Source of the DNA: Pseudomonadota bacterium
Lineage (GTDB): Bacteria; Pseudomonadota; Gammaproteobacteria; Steroidobacterales; Steroidobacteraceae
Direction: 5' to 3'
DNA: 64,000 nucleotides
NCBI GenBank assembly: GCA_021777555.1
Contig: JAJYDK010000003.1
Location: 113,773-177,772 of the forward strand
A program made the translations under genes and the position numbers. Below are positions 43,118 to 52,671 of the stretch, piece after piece. Every line of letters begins with the position of its first letter. Position 1 is the stretch's first letter. The notes beneath the pieces were generated by a model. It did not search any database. It was given only the letters and a program-made list of their open reading frames with translations, and was not told the DNA's origin.

Positions 43118-44919
43118 CAAGCGAATCCCGGCGGACGCTCGTCCTCGAGATTGAGCGCACGCTCGAGCGCGAGCCCGACCGTGCCGAGCGTTCCCTCATC
43201 GAACAGGCGTCCCACCAGGGTGACGCTGTGCGGTACGCGACGCGGCGGATGGAAGTGCGGCAGCGGCCGCTGGGGGTCAGGGGCCCAGTCGCTTCGGGCC
43301 TGAGTGATGTGGATAAAACCCGCCCGCAACGTCAGGGACGGGTAGCCGGTGAAATTGCCGATCGTCAGCATCTCATCGCGCAGCGAGGGCACGATGAGCA
43401 GGTCCACCCTCGAGAGGAGCGTGGCCATCTCCTGGGCGACCAGACGCCGGAAGCGATCGGCCTGCACGGCATCGACGGCGGAGAGGAAGCGCGCCTGGCG
43501 AAACGTGTTCGGCCACGCATCGGGTGTCTGCATCCGCATTTGATCCACGCGCCCGCTCAGCGTGAGCTCCTCAAAGGCCGCGGCGGCCTCGGCGAAGAGG
43601 ATCGTGTTCAGGGAGTCGTACGGCCAGTCGGGAAGGTCGACTGCCACCGCTTCGAGGCCGAGTGCCCTGAGTTGCTCGAGCGCATGACGATCGACCTCCG
43701 TCGCAGCACGCTCCCAGCGCGGGAAGTACCCCACTCGCAGTCCCCTGACACCGGTTCGGGCATCGTAATCGAGCACGCTCGGCACGCTGGAGAGATCACC
43801 GGCATCCGGCCCGGAGATGGCCTGCAGGACGAGCAGAGTGTCCTCGACACTGCGCGCAATCGGCCCGAGCTTATCGAGCGACCAGCACAAGGTCATCGCT
43901 CCGGTGCGAGGGACGCGCCCGAAGGTGGGGCGCAGTCCGCAGACCCCGCAGCGGTCGCTCGGATCGACGATGCTGCCCTCGGTCTCGCTGCCGATCGAGA
44001 AACCGACCAGGCCGGCGGCGGTTGCGGCGGCAGGTCCGGCGCTCGAGCCGCCCGAACCCTCCTGCAACAGCCACGGATTCTTCGTTTGACCCCCGAACCA
44101 GACATCGTTCAGCGCCAGCGCACCCATGCTCAGCTTCGCGACGAGCACGGCCCCGGCCTGGTGCAGTCGTTCGACGACCACGGCATCCTTCGCCGGCACG
44201 CGATTCTCGAACGGCTCCGCGCCATACGTGGTCCGGATGCCGGCGGTATCGAGGAGATCCTTGGCTCCCCAGGGGATACCGTGCAGCGGCCCACGATACC
44301 GGCCGGCTGCGATCTCCCGGTCCGCCTGCCTCGCCTGCTCGAGGGCGAGATCACGGGTGACGGTGATGACGCATTTCAAACGGGGGTCCCAGGTCTGAAT
44401 GCGCTGCAGATAGAGGTTGGTCAGGCGCTCGGATTGCAGTTGGCGTGTCTGAATCCACCGGGCGAGCTTCCAGAGCGGCGCAAAGGCGACATCGACATCG
44501 CTCGCCGGCAACGGGCCCGGGTCCCGGTGGCTGCGAACGAACTCATTTCGCCGAGGACCGGGACTGCGACCCGGCAGAACCGCGTTCCACTGGGAGTACG
44601 GCGCGAGTCCCGGCGCCAGATCGACCCTGCGCGGACCCGTGCGCCGCTCGTAAAGCGGCGCCATGCTGTTGCGCCAGTTCGAGGCCGCCTGCGCGCGGTC
44701 GGCGTAGCTCATCGTGACTCGCACCAGTCTTTCCGCCTCGCCAAAGGTCGCCCCGGTTACTTCCGGTCCGACGCCCTCCGCGGTCCCGAATGCCGGCGGT
44801 GAGCCTGGCGGCAGGCGATCCGTAGCTGCCGGATGCTCGCCGGCGCTTGGCGACCGATCTGTGCCCGCTCCGAGCAACGCGGCCGAGGACATCAGGAATT
44901 CTCGTCGAGACGTCGACAT
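43117..44919 (-). CDS. Amidase-signature hydrolase with Tat signal
   Basis: A 600-residue exported amidase. The N-terminus MSTSRREFLMSSAALLGAG carries the twin-arginine motif SRREFL and a hydrophobic stretch, so export as a folded enzyme is expected. The catalytic triad is present: K220 in GIPWGAKDLLD, the cis-Ser in GSGGSSAGP (288-296), and nucleophile S316 in GSETEGSIVDP. Members hydrolyse amides (peptide amides, aryl amides and others); the substrate here is unknown. ATG 44919 has AGGGGTGAG upstream. About 140 N-terminal residues precede the core, longer than in minimal amidases. Candidate operators lie 160-200 bp upstream. Confidence 0.9.
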   Translation of the reverse strand: MSTSRREFLMSSAALLGAGTDRSPSAGEHPAATDRLPPGSPPAFGTAEGVGPEVTGATFGEAERLVRVTMSYADRAQAASNWRNSMAPLYERRTGPRRVDLAPGLAPYSQWNAVLPGRSPGPRRNEFVRSHRDPGPLPASDVDVAFAPLWKLARWIQTRQLQSERLTNLYLQRIQTWDPRLKCVITVTRDLALEQARQADREIAAGRYRGPLHGIPWGAKDLLDTAGIRTTYGAEPFENRVPAKDAVVVERLHQAGAVLVAKLSMGALALNDVWFGGQTKNPWLLQEGSGGSSAGPAAATAAGLVGFSIGSETEGSIVDPSDRCGVCGLRPTFGRVPRTGAMTLCWSLDKLGPIARSVEDTLLVLQAISGPDAGDLSSVPSVLDYDARTGVRGLRVGYFPRWERAATEVDRHALEQLRALGLEAVAVDLPDWPYDSLNTILFAEAAAAFEELTLSGRVDQMRMQTPDAWPNTFRQARFLSAVDAVQADRFRRLVAQEMATLLSRVDLLIVPSLRDEMLTIGNFTGYPSLTLRAGFIHITQARSDWAPDPQRPLPHFHPPRRVPHSVTLVGRLFDEGTLGTVGLALERALNLEDERPPGFA

Positions 44920-45080
44920 GGCTCACCCCTTCATGGCAATGCGCAGTGTGGCTGTCAGCGGCCGAAGAATCGCTCGAGGTCCGGCTTCCCGTATCCTCCT
45001 CGCCCGAAACCGCACGATCGATATCAAACGTGCGGCTCGTGGAAGATGCGACAACCCCCGTAAAGAAGATGGGCTGATCC

Positions 45081-45100
45081 CACCGGTACCGTGACCGGTG
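45081..45100. promoter_or_regulatory. Inverted repeat upstream of the amidase gene
   Basis: CACCGGT-N6-ACCGGTG, a perfect 7-bp inverted repeat. It lies 162-181 bp upstream of the amidase start, next to the palindrome at 45104. Confidence 0.4.
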
Positions 45101-45103
45101 AAG

Positions 45104-45117
45104 TGTAAGCGCTCTCA
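45104..45117. promoter_or_regulatory. LacI/GntR-style palindrome
   Basis: TGTAAGCGCTCTCA, an imperfect palindrome centred on GC with 5 of 7 matching pairs. The shape resembles operators of LacI-family regulators. No such regulator is encoded nearby. Confidence 0.35.
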
Positions 45118-45256
45118 AGGCGAGATGTTGCAGCCGACAATGAAGCCGCTGGCAAGGCAGGGTCAATGTCCGCCGTCCAGAGACTTGGATTGCGTGGTTG
45201 AGAGGCAGCTTTGCAGACACGACCCGGTCGATGTGCTCATCGCACCGGCAACGCGG

Positions 45257-48034
45257 CTATGCGAGCTTGCCTTGCAGCGTCTCGAATCGATCCGTTGGGG
45301 ACAGCGGCTCGCGAAGAGCTTGCGCGCCACGGAGCGTCTCGCGGCGCACGAGGAAATCACTATTCGACAGCTGCTCGAGCGCGCAGGGCCGCGCGAACAG
45401 GAATCCCTGCCCGGCGACGCAGCCCAACTCGAGTAAGGCGGCCACCTGAGACTCGAGCTCGATGCCCTCGGCCACGACCTCGAGCCCCAGCGTTTCCCCG
45501 AGGGTAATGACCGCACGCGCCAGATCCGGGCCGTCACTGGAGCCGGTCAGGCGATTGACGAAGGACCGGTCGACTTTCAGGATGTCGATGGGGAAGCGAT
45601 GCAGATAGGAGAGGGACGAATATCCGGTGCCGAAGTCATCGATGGCAAGTTTCACCCCGAGGGCCTTGAGGCGTTGAAAGCGCTCGAGATTGACTCCGGT
45701 GTTGTGCATCATGGTGCTTTCGGTCAGCTCAATGACGAGGCTGTCGGCATCGAATCCGCAGGCGCCAATCGCCTCGACCACGTCCTGCGCGAGCTCGCCA
45801 TGCTGGAGGTGTCGTGCCGAGATGTTCACGGCAAGACGCACTCCCGAGGCGCCGGCGATCGAGCGGCGCCACGCGCTGAAGTCGCGGCACGCCTGCTTCA
45901 GCACCCAGCGCCCCAGGGCCGTGATCTGACCGCATTCCTCGAGAACGGGGATGAACCGGCCGGGCATCAGCACGCCCGCCTCGGGATGGCGCCACCGGAC
46001 CAGCGCCTCGACGCCGAGCAGAGCCCGGGTGCCGAGGTCCACGATCGGCTGATATTCGAGGAAGAATTCCTCCCTGGCGAGCGCGCGGCCGATGTCCGCT
46101 TCGAGCCGCAGCCGCTCGTGCAGCAGCGTCAGCATCTGCGGCTGAAAGGTGACGTGACAATTCTTCCCCGTGGCCTTGGCGTGGTACATGGCCAGATCCG
46201 CGTTGCACAGCAGCGAATTGGCAGTGGGGCTGGTGGCGGAATACGCCAGGCCGACGCTCGCCGTCACACGGACTTCGCGCCCGTCGAGGACGAAAGGCGC
46301 CTCGAGCGACTCGATCAGCGTAGCAGCGATCTGCTGCGCCTCCTCGGCGGTACGCACGTTCTCGAGCAACACGCCGAACTCGTCGCCGCCCAGCCGCGCA
46401 ACGGTATCGGAGGAGCCGCTAGTGCGGCCGATGCGCCGCGCAACGGCCTGCAGCAGACGGTCTCCGGTGTCGTGCCCCAGTGAATCATTGATGTCCTTGA
46501 AGTTATCGACATCGAGGAACATCACCGCTGCGCAACTGCCCGCGCGCCGGGCCCGGATGAGCGCCTGCTCGACCCGATCGCGGAACAGGTTGCGATTGGC
46601 GAGCAGCGTCAGGGGATCGTGGAAGGCGAGCTGGCGCAGCTTCTCCTCGAGCACCTTGCGTTCGCTGATGTCGTGAAAGTTGAGCGCGAAGCCGCGCACC
46701 GCCGGATCGCTGCTCAGGTTGTTGCCCACCGCCTCGACCACCCGGGACGCGCGCCCGATCCGCAGCTCGACGGGCCCGACGGCTCCGTGAGGCGTGGCGC
46801 CGATGTCCTCGAGAAAGGACCGCAGCCGCTCGCGGTCATCATCGCCCCACAGGTCGAGGAGGCGCTTGCCCGTGACCTGTTCGGGATTCAAGTGGAGGGT
46901 GCGGGAGGCGGCGGGGGAGACGAAGCGCACAACCCCGTCGGCGCCGATGATCATGATCACGTCCGATGAGTTTGCAACTAGCGACGCGTAATGCTGCTCC
47001 GCGATGCGAAGCACGACGGCCTGGCGGAACATGAGCAGCAGCGTGAGCGCGAGCACGATGCCGATCATGAGCGTCGCCTGACCGCCGATGCCTCCGCGAC
47101 TGAGGTACATGAGAACCAGGAACGCCGCAGGCATCGCCGCGTAAGGGAGTGAGCGCGCCAGGGCGCCCGGAATTCGGGACGCTTCGCGCGGGGTTGTCGC
47201 AACCGCCCGTGTCTGCTCGCGAGCGGCCGCTGTCATCGGCAGATAGCAGGCGAGATACAGGACGTCCTGAACCCCTCCGGGCAGGTAGTAGCCGCGGACC
47301 TTGGCAAGCGACCAGAAGATGTCGCCGAGAAACATGGTGACGAAGCCGGTGAGCAGCAACAGCGGAATCCGCCACCCGCCGGCATTGCCGGAGCCGGTGA
47401 TCAGCAGGACACCGAGAATGAGTAGACAGAAGCTGTCAAGTGACAGATACGCCTCACTCAGCGCCTCCTTGGGCACGCCCAGTTGCGCGTGCATGGCTGC
47501 CGGTTGAACCACCAGGTACCAGAAGAACGCGCCGAAGCCGACCACGAAGATGGTGGCATCGAGCAGCAGCTGCACCCAGGGTACTCGTACGGCTGCCGCG
47601 CGGATCAGCCAGAGCGTCGCGGCCGCGAGTGGCAGATAGAACGTGCAGTAGAAGATGTCGGAGGGACCCGGAAACGGATCGCGTCCGAAGAGCCATGAGA
47701 TGGCGCCATAGAGATCACCGGTCAGGTACAGCGTGAGGGCGGCGGCAAGGGACCACCAGGCGGAGCGCAGTGGACCCGGGGTCATGCGCCGCGCGGTGGC
47801 CGCGGCGGTCAGAATGAAGACGAGCTCCGCCGGAAGTTTGTAGAAGAGTCCGACATAGAAGGTCGCGCGGTGACCGCCCGCGCCGCTCATCATCCAGACT
47901 GCGCCGAGAACGACATAGGCCCCGAAGGCGATGAGAAGCCGGTCTGCGCCGCGTGGTGCCCGGGAGGGCAGCGACGGCTCGCAGGGCGCTGTTTGAACGC
48001 CCGAATCCGCTGTGTGGGTGAGTGCCTCGGGCAT
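45257..48034 (-). CDS. Membrane-bound PAS-GGDEF-EAL cyclic-di-GMP enzyme
   Basis: A 925-residue signalling protein. The N-terminal ~310 residues hold about nine hydrophobic helices, a membrane sensor. A PAS domain follows (about 335-450, YASLVANSSDVIMIIGADG), then GGDEF (LARLGGDEFGVLLENV with intact GGDEF) and EAL (VEALVRWRHPE, IDDFGTGYSSLSYLH, EGIELESQ). Both cyclase and phosphodiesterase motifs look intact, so either activity is possible. The frame runs farther upstream; ATG 48034 gives the start just before the first membrane helix region. It is monocistronic as far as can be seen. Confidence 0.9.
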   Translation of the reverse strand: MPEALTHTADSGVQTAPCEPSLPSRAPRGADRLLIAFGAYVVLGAVWMMSGAGGHRATFYVGLFYKLPAELVFILTAAATARRMTPGPLRSAWWSLAAALTLYLTGDLYGAISWLFGRDPFPGPSDIFYCTFYLPLAAATLWLIRAAAVRVPWVQLLLDATIFVVGFGAFFWYLVVQPAAMHAQLGVPKEALSEAYLSLDSFCLLILGVLLITGSGNAGGWRIPLLLLTGFVTMFLGDIFWSLAKVRGYYLPGGVQDVLYLACYLPMTAAAREQTRAVATTPREASRIPGALARSLPYAAMPAAFLVLMYLSRGGIGGQATLMIGIVLALTLLLMFRQAVVLRIAEQHYASLVANSSDVIMIIGADGVVRFVSPAASRTLHLNPEQVTGKRLLDLWGDDDRERLRSFLEDIGATPHGAVGPVELRIGRASRVVEAVGNNLSSDPAVRGFALNFHDISERKVLEEKLRQLAFHDPLTLLANRNLFRDRVEQALIRARRAGSCAAVMFLDVDNFKDINDSLGHDTGDRLLQAVARRIGRTSGSSDTVARLGGDEFGVLLENVRTAEEAQQIAATLIESLEAPFVLDGREVRVTASVGLAYSATSPTANSLLCNADLAMYHAKATGKNCHVTFQPQMLTLLHERLRLEADIGRALAREEFFLEYQPIVDLGTRALLGVEALVRWRHPEAGVLMPGRFIPVLEECGQITALGRWVLKQACRDFSAWRRSIAGASGVRLAVNISARHLQHGELAQDVVEAIGACGFDADSLVIELTESTMMHNTGVNLERFQRLKALGVKLAIDDFGTGYSSLSYLHRFPIDILKVDRSFVNRLTGSSDGPDLARAVITLGETLGLEVVAEGIELESQVAALLELGCVAGQGFLFARPCALEQLSNSDFLVRRETLRGAQALREPLSPTDRFETLQGKLA

Positions 48035-48351
48035 AGATGCGCGGGGTCCCGATCCAAGTGCCGGCTGCGGGAAATGTACGGCAATGCCAGGGTGTCGGCG
48101 AGCGGCGACCATGCCGACGTGATGCAGTTCTCGGTGCACCAGCGCGGAATGTGCGCCGGCTTCACATCGAGGATGCCCGAAGAGACCGGGCGGACCGAGG
48201 CGCCGGCCGGAGCGGCTCATGCGCAGGAACGCCGCGCAGGCTGATTTTTCTCAATCGATTGCGGAGCGTTGATTGACAGGGGTGGATCGTCGGTGGATAA
48301 GCGCATCCACGTCGGGCCGACTGTGCGCGCAAGCCGCGCAAGGACAGTAGG
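48035..48351. other. Divergent intergenic region upstream of the radical SAM gene
   Basis: A 317-bp gap between two divergent genes without a supported gene. It contains a palindrome CAATCGATTG (48252-48261), an inverted repeat TCAATC/GATTGA (48251-48256 and 48271-48276), and a candidate promoter at 48273-48301. Confidence 0.55.
48273..48301 (+). promoter_or_regulatory. Promoter of the radical SAM/SPASM gene
   Basis: TTGACA (48273-48278), 17-bp spacer, GATAAG (48296-48301). The -35 is perfect; the -10 matches at four of six bases. The inverted repeat TCAATC/GATTGA overlaps the -35 and could be an operator. Confidence 0.5.
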
Positions 48352-49551
48352 GTGCGATACCAGTTCCAGGTCGTCTATTTCGAGGCGACGCGAAGATGCA
48401 ATCTGCGCTGCCCCATGTGCATGACCGGCAGCAATGATCCGCGGAAGATTCGCCGCAGCGCGCGCGAGGAGCTGACCCTGGAGGAAATCCGCGATCGGAT
48501 CATGCTTCCCGCCCGCCGCCTCGGGATTCACACCATGGGTTGGAGCGGCGGGGAGTTCCTGCTGCGCAAGGATGCTCTGCAGCTGCTGCGCCTGACGGTG
48601 GAGCTGGGTTTCAAGTGTTCCGTCCTGAGCAACTGCAAGCGGCTCACCCGGGAGCGCCTCGAGAAGATCCGGGACGTGACTCAGGGGCGGGCGAGGATCG
48701 TGGTCGGCCTGAACGCGGTCGATGAGGAAAACCGCTGGAGCCGCGACAACGGGTCGGACCGGACGCTCCGGGTGCTCAGGGACTGCGCCGAGCTCGGCCT
48801 TGGCCAGCACGTGGTGATCACGATCGGCAAGTACAATACCGGAAGCTTTGAGAAGACCGTCGAATTCTGCGTGAAGCACAACATCGCCTACAATCGCTCG
48901 CCGCTGGTTCCGCGCGGCTCGGGATCGGGCTGTTTCGAGGGCATGGGATTCGACAGGAACGATCTCGAGCGGCACTTCCATCCGGCGCTGCGCCGCTACC
49001 CGCACGGCTACGTGAGCTATACGCCGTATTTCCTCTCGCCGGAGCTGCACGCCCAGGTGTCCGGCGACGTGCGCAACAATACGGTTCCGCAGAATCCCTC
49101 CATCGGCTGCTGGGTCGGATCGTGGCTCACCATCAACTCGGAGGGGGATGTGTCCGTCTGCCCCGTGCTGCTCGATGCGCTGAGCGGTGGAAATGTGCGC
49201 GCGAAGCCCATCGACGAGCTGGTCGAGTCCAGTCCTTTCTTCGCCGAGATCACGGACCGCTCCCGTCTGAAGGGCCGCTGCGGCCGGTGTCGTTACCAGT
49301 ACACCTGCGGGGGATGCCGGGCCATGGCGTTCTATCATTGCGGGGATTACATGGAAGAGGATCCCACCTGCTTCTTCGATCCGGTGGATCGCTCGACGGT
49401 GAGCGAGCATGAGGCGGAAACGAACCGGGTCTTCAAGCAATATCTCCTGGTGGCGCGGGCGGCCGGGGCATACAAGCCGCCGGCGCGCGGCCCGCTCGAA
49501 GGAGCGCCGTCCGCGGCCGGGCGGCTGTACGGTAAGCGGGCGGGGGGCTGA
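48352..49551 (+). CDS. Radical SAM/SPASM protein, orphan
   Basis: A 399-residue radical SAM enzyme. The SAM cluster is C16-x3-C20-x2-C23 (RRCNLRCPMC), with GWSGGEFLLRKD acting as the GGE motif. The C-terminal SPASM-type region supplies many cysteines: GCWVGSW, VSVCPVLL, RCGRCRYQYTCGGCRAM, HCGDY and TCFF, enough for two auxiliary clusters. SPASM enzymes mature peptides or build cofactors such as PQQ and heme d1. I found no candidate precursor peptide, transporter or cofactor gene next to it, so the substrate is unknown. The start is GTG 48352 with AGGA 7 bases upstream. It stands alone. Confidence 0.9.
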   Translation: MRYQFQVVYFEATRRCNLRCPMCMTGSNDPRKIRRSAREELTLEEIRDRIMLPARRLGIHTMGWSGGEFLLRKDALQLLRLTVELGFKCSVLSNCKRLTRERLEKIRDVTQGRARIVVGLNAVDEENRWSRDNGSDRTLRVLRDCAELGLGQHVVITIGKYNTGSFEKTVEFCVKHNIAYNRSPLVPRGSGSGCFEGMGFDRNDLERHFHPALRRYPHGYVSYTPYFLSPELHAQVSGDVRNNTVPQNPSIGCWVGSWLTINSEGDVSVCPVLLDALSGGNVRAKPIDELVESSPFFAEITDRSRLKGRCGRCRYQYTCGGCRAMAFYHCGDYMEEDPTCFFDPVDRSTVSEHEAETNRVFKQYLLVARAAGAYKPPARGPLEGAPSAAGRLYGKRAGG

Positions 49552-49591
49552 ATGAACGGCGGGCGCCGGCCACTCCGCCCGAGGGGCCGGA

Positions 49592-50698
49592 CTACGGCAG
49601 GTGAGCTCGAGCGAGGTACTCCTCGCTTTGCATCTCGGTGAGGCGGCTCGCGGTACGCTCGAACTCGAACCGGAGCCGCTCGCCGCGATATAACTCATGA
49701 GGCGCCGCCGCGGCGGATACGACGAGTTTGACCCCCCGGTCGTAGAGCTCATCGACCAGGGCGATGAAGCGACGGGTCGCATCGACTCGCCGGTCATCCA
49801 GTCGCGGGACGTCCGAGACGATCACGGCCGGATAGATGCGCGCGATCTCGATGTAATCGTCCTGGCTGCGTGGACCGGCGCACAGCGCCTGGAAATCGAG
49901 CCACACGGCGCCTTCACTCTGGCGGATCACGGGAATATCACGGCCTTCGATCTGGATCACCCCGTCAGCGGCATCGGCGTGCTCGGAGAGTTCCGCGAAC
50001 AGGGCGCGCAGCCGCTCCGTGGCGCAGTCCGCGGGCGCAAGATACGTTCCCGCCCGGCTGAGCCGGCGCAGGCGGTAATCGCTGCCGCCGTCGACGGCAA
50101 AAACCTCGGTATGCCGTTCGATCAGCGCGATCGCGGGCAGGAAGCGCTGGCGCTGCAGGCCATTGCGATACAGATCCGCCGGCGGGCAGTTGGATGTCGT
50201 GACCAGCGTCACGCCGCGCCGGAACAGTCCCTGGAACAGGCCGGCGAGGATCATGGCGTCGGCAATGTCGCTCACGAAGAGCTCGTCGAAACACAGCACA
50301 CGGGTTTCGCGGGCAATGCGTTCCGCGACGAGATCCAGGGGCGAGGGCCGATCGGAGAGCGTCTTGAGCTCGGCGTGCACATCGTGCATGAATCGGTGGA
50401 AATGCCGTCGCCGCCGCTCGGGGAAGGGAAGGCTGTGAAAGAACAGATCCATCAGCCATGTCTTGCCACGACCGACCGGTCCCCACAGATACAGTCCTCG
50501 CTCGGGAGGTTGCCCGGTCCCGGTCAGTCGGTCGAGCAGCCGCCTGCCGATCGAGGCGCGGCGGTCGGCAATCAGCCGGCTGCGCAGGCCCTCCAGGCGC
50601 GCCAGCGCGGCGAGCTGGGCCTTGTCCTCGCCAAATCCGCGCTCGCTCAGTTGCTGTGCATAGGCTGCGCGCAGGGCCCTCCCGCCTTGCTGACTCAT
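49592..50698 (-). CDS. zapE: Cell-division ATPase ZapE (AFG1-like)
   Basis: A 368-residue AAA-like ATPase. Walker A GPVGRGKT is at 73-80, preceded by RGLYLWG; HFHRFMHDVH follows; Walker B VLCFDELFVSDIADA is near 134-148; TSNCPPADLYRNGLQR and SRLTEMQSEEYL close the family signature. ZapE acts at the Z ring in E. coli late in division and under low oxygen. It lies 13 bp after the acetoacetyl-CoA synthetase gene and reads in the same direction, so it is probably expressed from that operon despite an unrelated function. Confidence 0.93.
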   Translation of the reverse strand: MSQQGGRALRAAYAQQLSERGFGEDKAQLAALARLEGLRSRLIADRRASIGRRLLDRLTGTGQPPERGLYLWGPVGRGKTWLMDLFFHSLPFPERRRRHFHRFMHDVHAELKTLSDRPSPLDLVAERIARETRVLCFDELFVSDIADAMILAGLFQGLFRRGVTLVTTSNCPPADLYRNGLQRQRFLPAIALIERHTEVFAVDGGSDYRLRRLSRAGTYLAPADCATERLRALFAELSEHADAADGVIQIEGRDIPVIRQSEGAVWLDFQALCAGPRSQDDYIEIARIYPAVIVSDVPRLDDRRVDATRRFIALVDELYDRGVKLVVSAAAAPHELYRGERLRFEFERTASRLTEMQSEEYLARAHLP

Positions 50699-50711
50699 GT
50701 CCCGGCGCCGC

Positions 50712-52667
50712 TCAGTCGGTCAGTTCGGGCAGATCGCGGAAGTGCTCCAGCGCCTGCGGATTGGCGAGCGCGTCGACGTTTTTCACCGGGCGGCCGTGGA
50801 TGACTTCGCGTACGGCGATCTCGGTGAGCTTGCCGGAGAGTGTCCGGGGAATGTCCGCAACGCCGATGATTTTCGCCGGCACGTGCCGCGGTGAGGCGTT
50901 CACGCGGATGGCGTCGCGGATTTTCCTCTTGAGCGTCTCATCGAGCGCCGCCCCGGGCTTGAGGCGCACGAACAGCACCACGCGCACATCTCCCCTCCAG
51001 TCCTGCCCGACCGCGATGGACTCGAGGATCTCCTCCAGGCCGTCGACCGAAGAGTAGATCTCCGCCGTGCCGATGCGCACGCCACCGGGGTTGAGCACGG
51101 CATCCGAGCGCCCGTGGATCACGATGCCCTCGTGCTCGGTGAGCTCGGCGTAATCGCCGTGATGCCAGACACCGGGAAAACGCTCGAAGTAGGCGGCGCG
51201 GTATTTTGACCCCTGCGGATCGTTCCAGAAGGCGACCGGCATGGACGGGAACGGCGCGGTGCAGACCAGCTCACCACGCTCACCGCGTACCGGTTTGCCT
51301 TCGTCGTTGAAGATCTCGACCCGCATTCCGAGGCCACGGCATTGCAACTCGCCCCGATATACCGGAAGCGTCGGACAGCCGAGCGCGAAGCACGAGACGA
51401 TGTCGGTTCCCCCGGAAATCGAGGCGAGGTGCACGTCCGACTTGATGCAGCGATAGACGAAGTCGAAGCCCTCGGGCAGGAGCGGCGAGCCGGTGGAGAG
51501 AATCGCCTTCAGCGCCCCGAGATCGACTTTCTCCGAGGGCCGATAGCCATTCTTCTCCAGCGCCGCGAGATACTTTGCGCTGGTGCCAAAGACCGTGACG
51601 CGCTCCTGCTCGGCCATGCGCCAGAGCACTCCCGGGTCCGGGAAGAAGGGGTTGCCGTCGTAGAGGATGAGGGTCGCGCCGGTGGCGAGCGCACTGGCGA
51701 GCCAGTTCCACATCATCCAGCCGCACGTCGTGAAATAGAAGATGTGGTCGGAGCGCTTGAGGTCCGTATGCAGCAGGTGCTCCTTCTGGTGCTGCAGCAG
51801 CGTGCCTCCGACTCCGTGCACGATGCACTTGGGGACCCCCGTGGTTCCCGAAGAATAGAGGATGTAGAGCGGTTGGTTGAACGGTACGGCGGTGAAGTGC
51901 AGCGGCGCCCCGCGCTTGCCGAAATCACCCCACAGCGTGGCGCGCTCCGCCGCGGGACCGAGCTGCCCGAGCTGCGGCTGCTGCGCGGTATACGGAATGA
52001 CGACGATGCGCTGCACGCTCGGCAGCTTTTCGGCCACCGTCCCGATCGGCGTCAGGGAGTCGAGCGTCTTGCCGGAGTAGAAATACCCATCGGCGGTGAA
52101 CAGCACCTTGGGCTCGATCTGGCCGAAGCGGTCGAGCACCCCGTGCGCGCCGAAATCCGGCGAGCACGACGACCAGCTCGCCCCGAGGCTGCTCGTCGCC
52201 AGCATCGCGATCAGGGTCTCGGGGAGGTTCGGGAGGTATCCCGCGACGCGATCGCCGGCCGTGACGCCGACATCGCTCAGGCCCGCGGCCACTCTCGCCA
52301 CCTCCTCGTGCAGCTGTCGATAAGAGAGCGTCCGGCGCATGCCGCGCTCGTTGGTGAACACCACCGCAAGGTGCTCATCACGATAGCGGAGCAGATTTTC
52401 GGCGAAGTTGAGCCGGGCGTTGGGAAAGAATCGCGCTCCGGGCATGCGCTCGGGATGCTCGATCGCAGGTCCCGGCCCCCATTCGGCGCGCACGTCGGCG
52501 AAGCGGGCGAGCTCCGTCCAGAACTGCTCCGGCCGGCTCACCGACCACCGGTAGAGATCCCCGTAATCCTTGAGGGACAGCCCCAGGCGAGTGTTGATGC
52601 AGTCGATGAACCGTGTCAGGTTGGAAGCGGCGATGCGCTCCGCGGAGGGACGCCAGATCTCGGGCAT
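50712..52667 (-). CDS. Acetoacetyl-CoA synthetase (acetoacetate-CoA ligase)
   Basis: A 651-residue adenylate-forming enzyme that activates acetoacetate with CoA and ATP. It starts with [18 protein letters not shown], a typical beginning of this subfamily; the AMP-binding core [19 protein letters not shown] lies near 265, and the C-terminal [20 protein letters not shown] and [17 protein letters not shown] (Lys of the A10 motif) are intact. The frame is open far upstream, but ATG 52667 is 4 bp after the ETF-QO stop. It feeds acetoacetate into acetyl-CoA via the thiolase of the same operon. Confidence 0.94.
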   Translation of the reverse strand: MPEIWRPSAERIAASNLTRFIDCINTRLGLSLKDYGDLYRWSVSRPEQFWTELARFADVRAEWGPGPAIEHPERMPGARFFPNARLNFAENLLRYRDEHLAVVFTNERGMRRTLSYRQLHEEVARVAAGLSDVGVTAGDRVAGYLPNLPETLIAMLATSSLGASWSSCSPDFGAHGVLDRFGQIEPKVLFTADGYFYSGKTLDSLTPIGTVAEKLPSVQRIVVIPYTAQQPQLGQLGPAAERATLWGDFGKRGAPLHFTAVPFNQPLYILYSSGTTGVPKCIVHGVGGTLLQHQKEHLLHTDLKRSDHIFYFTTCGWMMWNWLASALATGATLILYDGNPFFPDPGVLWRMAEQERVTVFGTSAKYLAALEKNGYRPSEKVDLGALKAILSTGSPLLPEGFDFVYRCIKSDVHLASISGGTDIVSCFALGCPTLPVYRGELQCRGLGMRVEIFNDEGKPVRGERGELVCTAPFPSMPVAFWNDPQGSKYRAAYFERFPGVWHHGDYAELTEHEGIVIHGRSDAVLNPGGVRIGTAEIYSSVDGLEEILESIAVGQDWRGDVRVVLFVRLKPGAALDETLKRKIRDAIRVNASPRHVPAKIIGVADIPRTLSGKLTEIAVREVIHGRPVKNVDALANPQALEHFRDLPELTD

Positions 52668-52671
52668 GGGT

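Larger units (their letters stand above)
44920..45256. other. Intergenic region upstream of the amidase gene
   Basis: A 337-bp gap after the GGDEF-EAL gene end, with no convincing gene. It holds two palindromes, 45081-45100 and 45104-45117, described separately. No clean -10/-35 pair for the amidase was found. Confidence 0.55.

Noticed and set aside
48100..48351. A precursor-peptide gene for the radical SAM/SPASM enzyme
   Set aside because: No short open frame with a ribosome site and a leader-like sequence was found within about 300 bp on either side.
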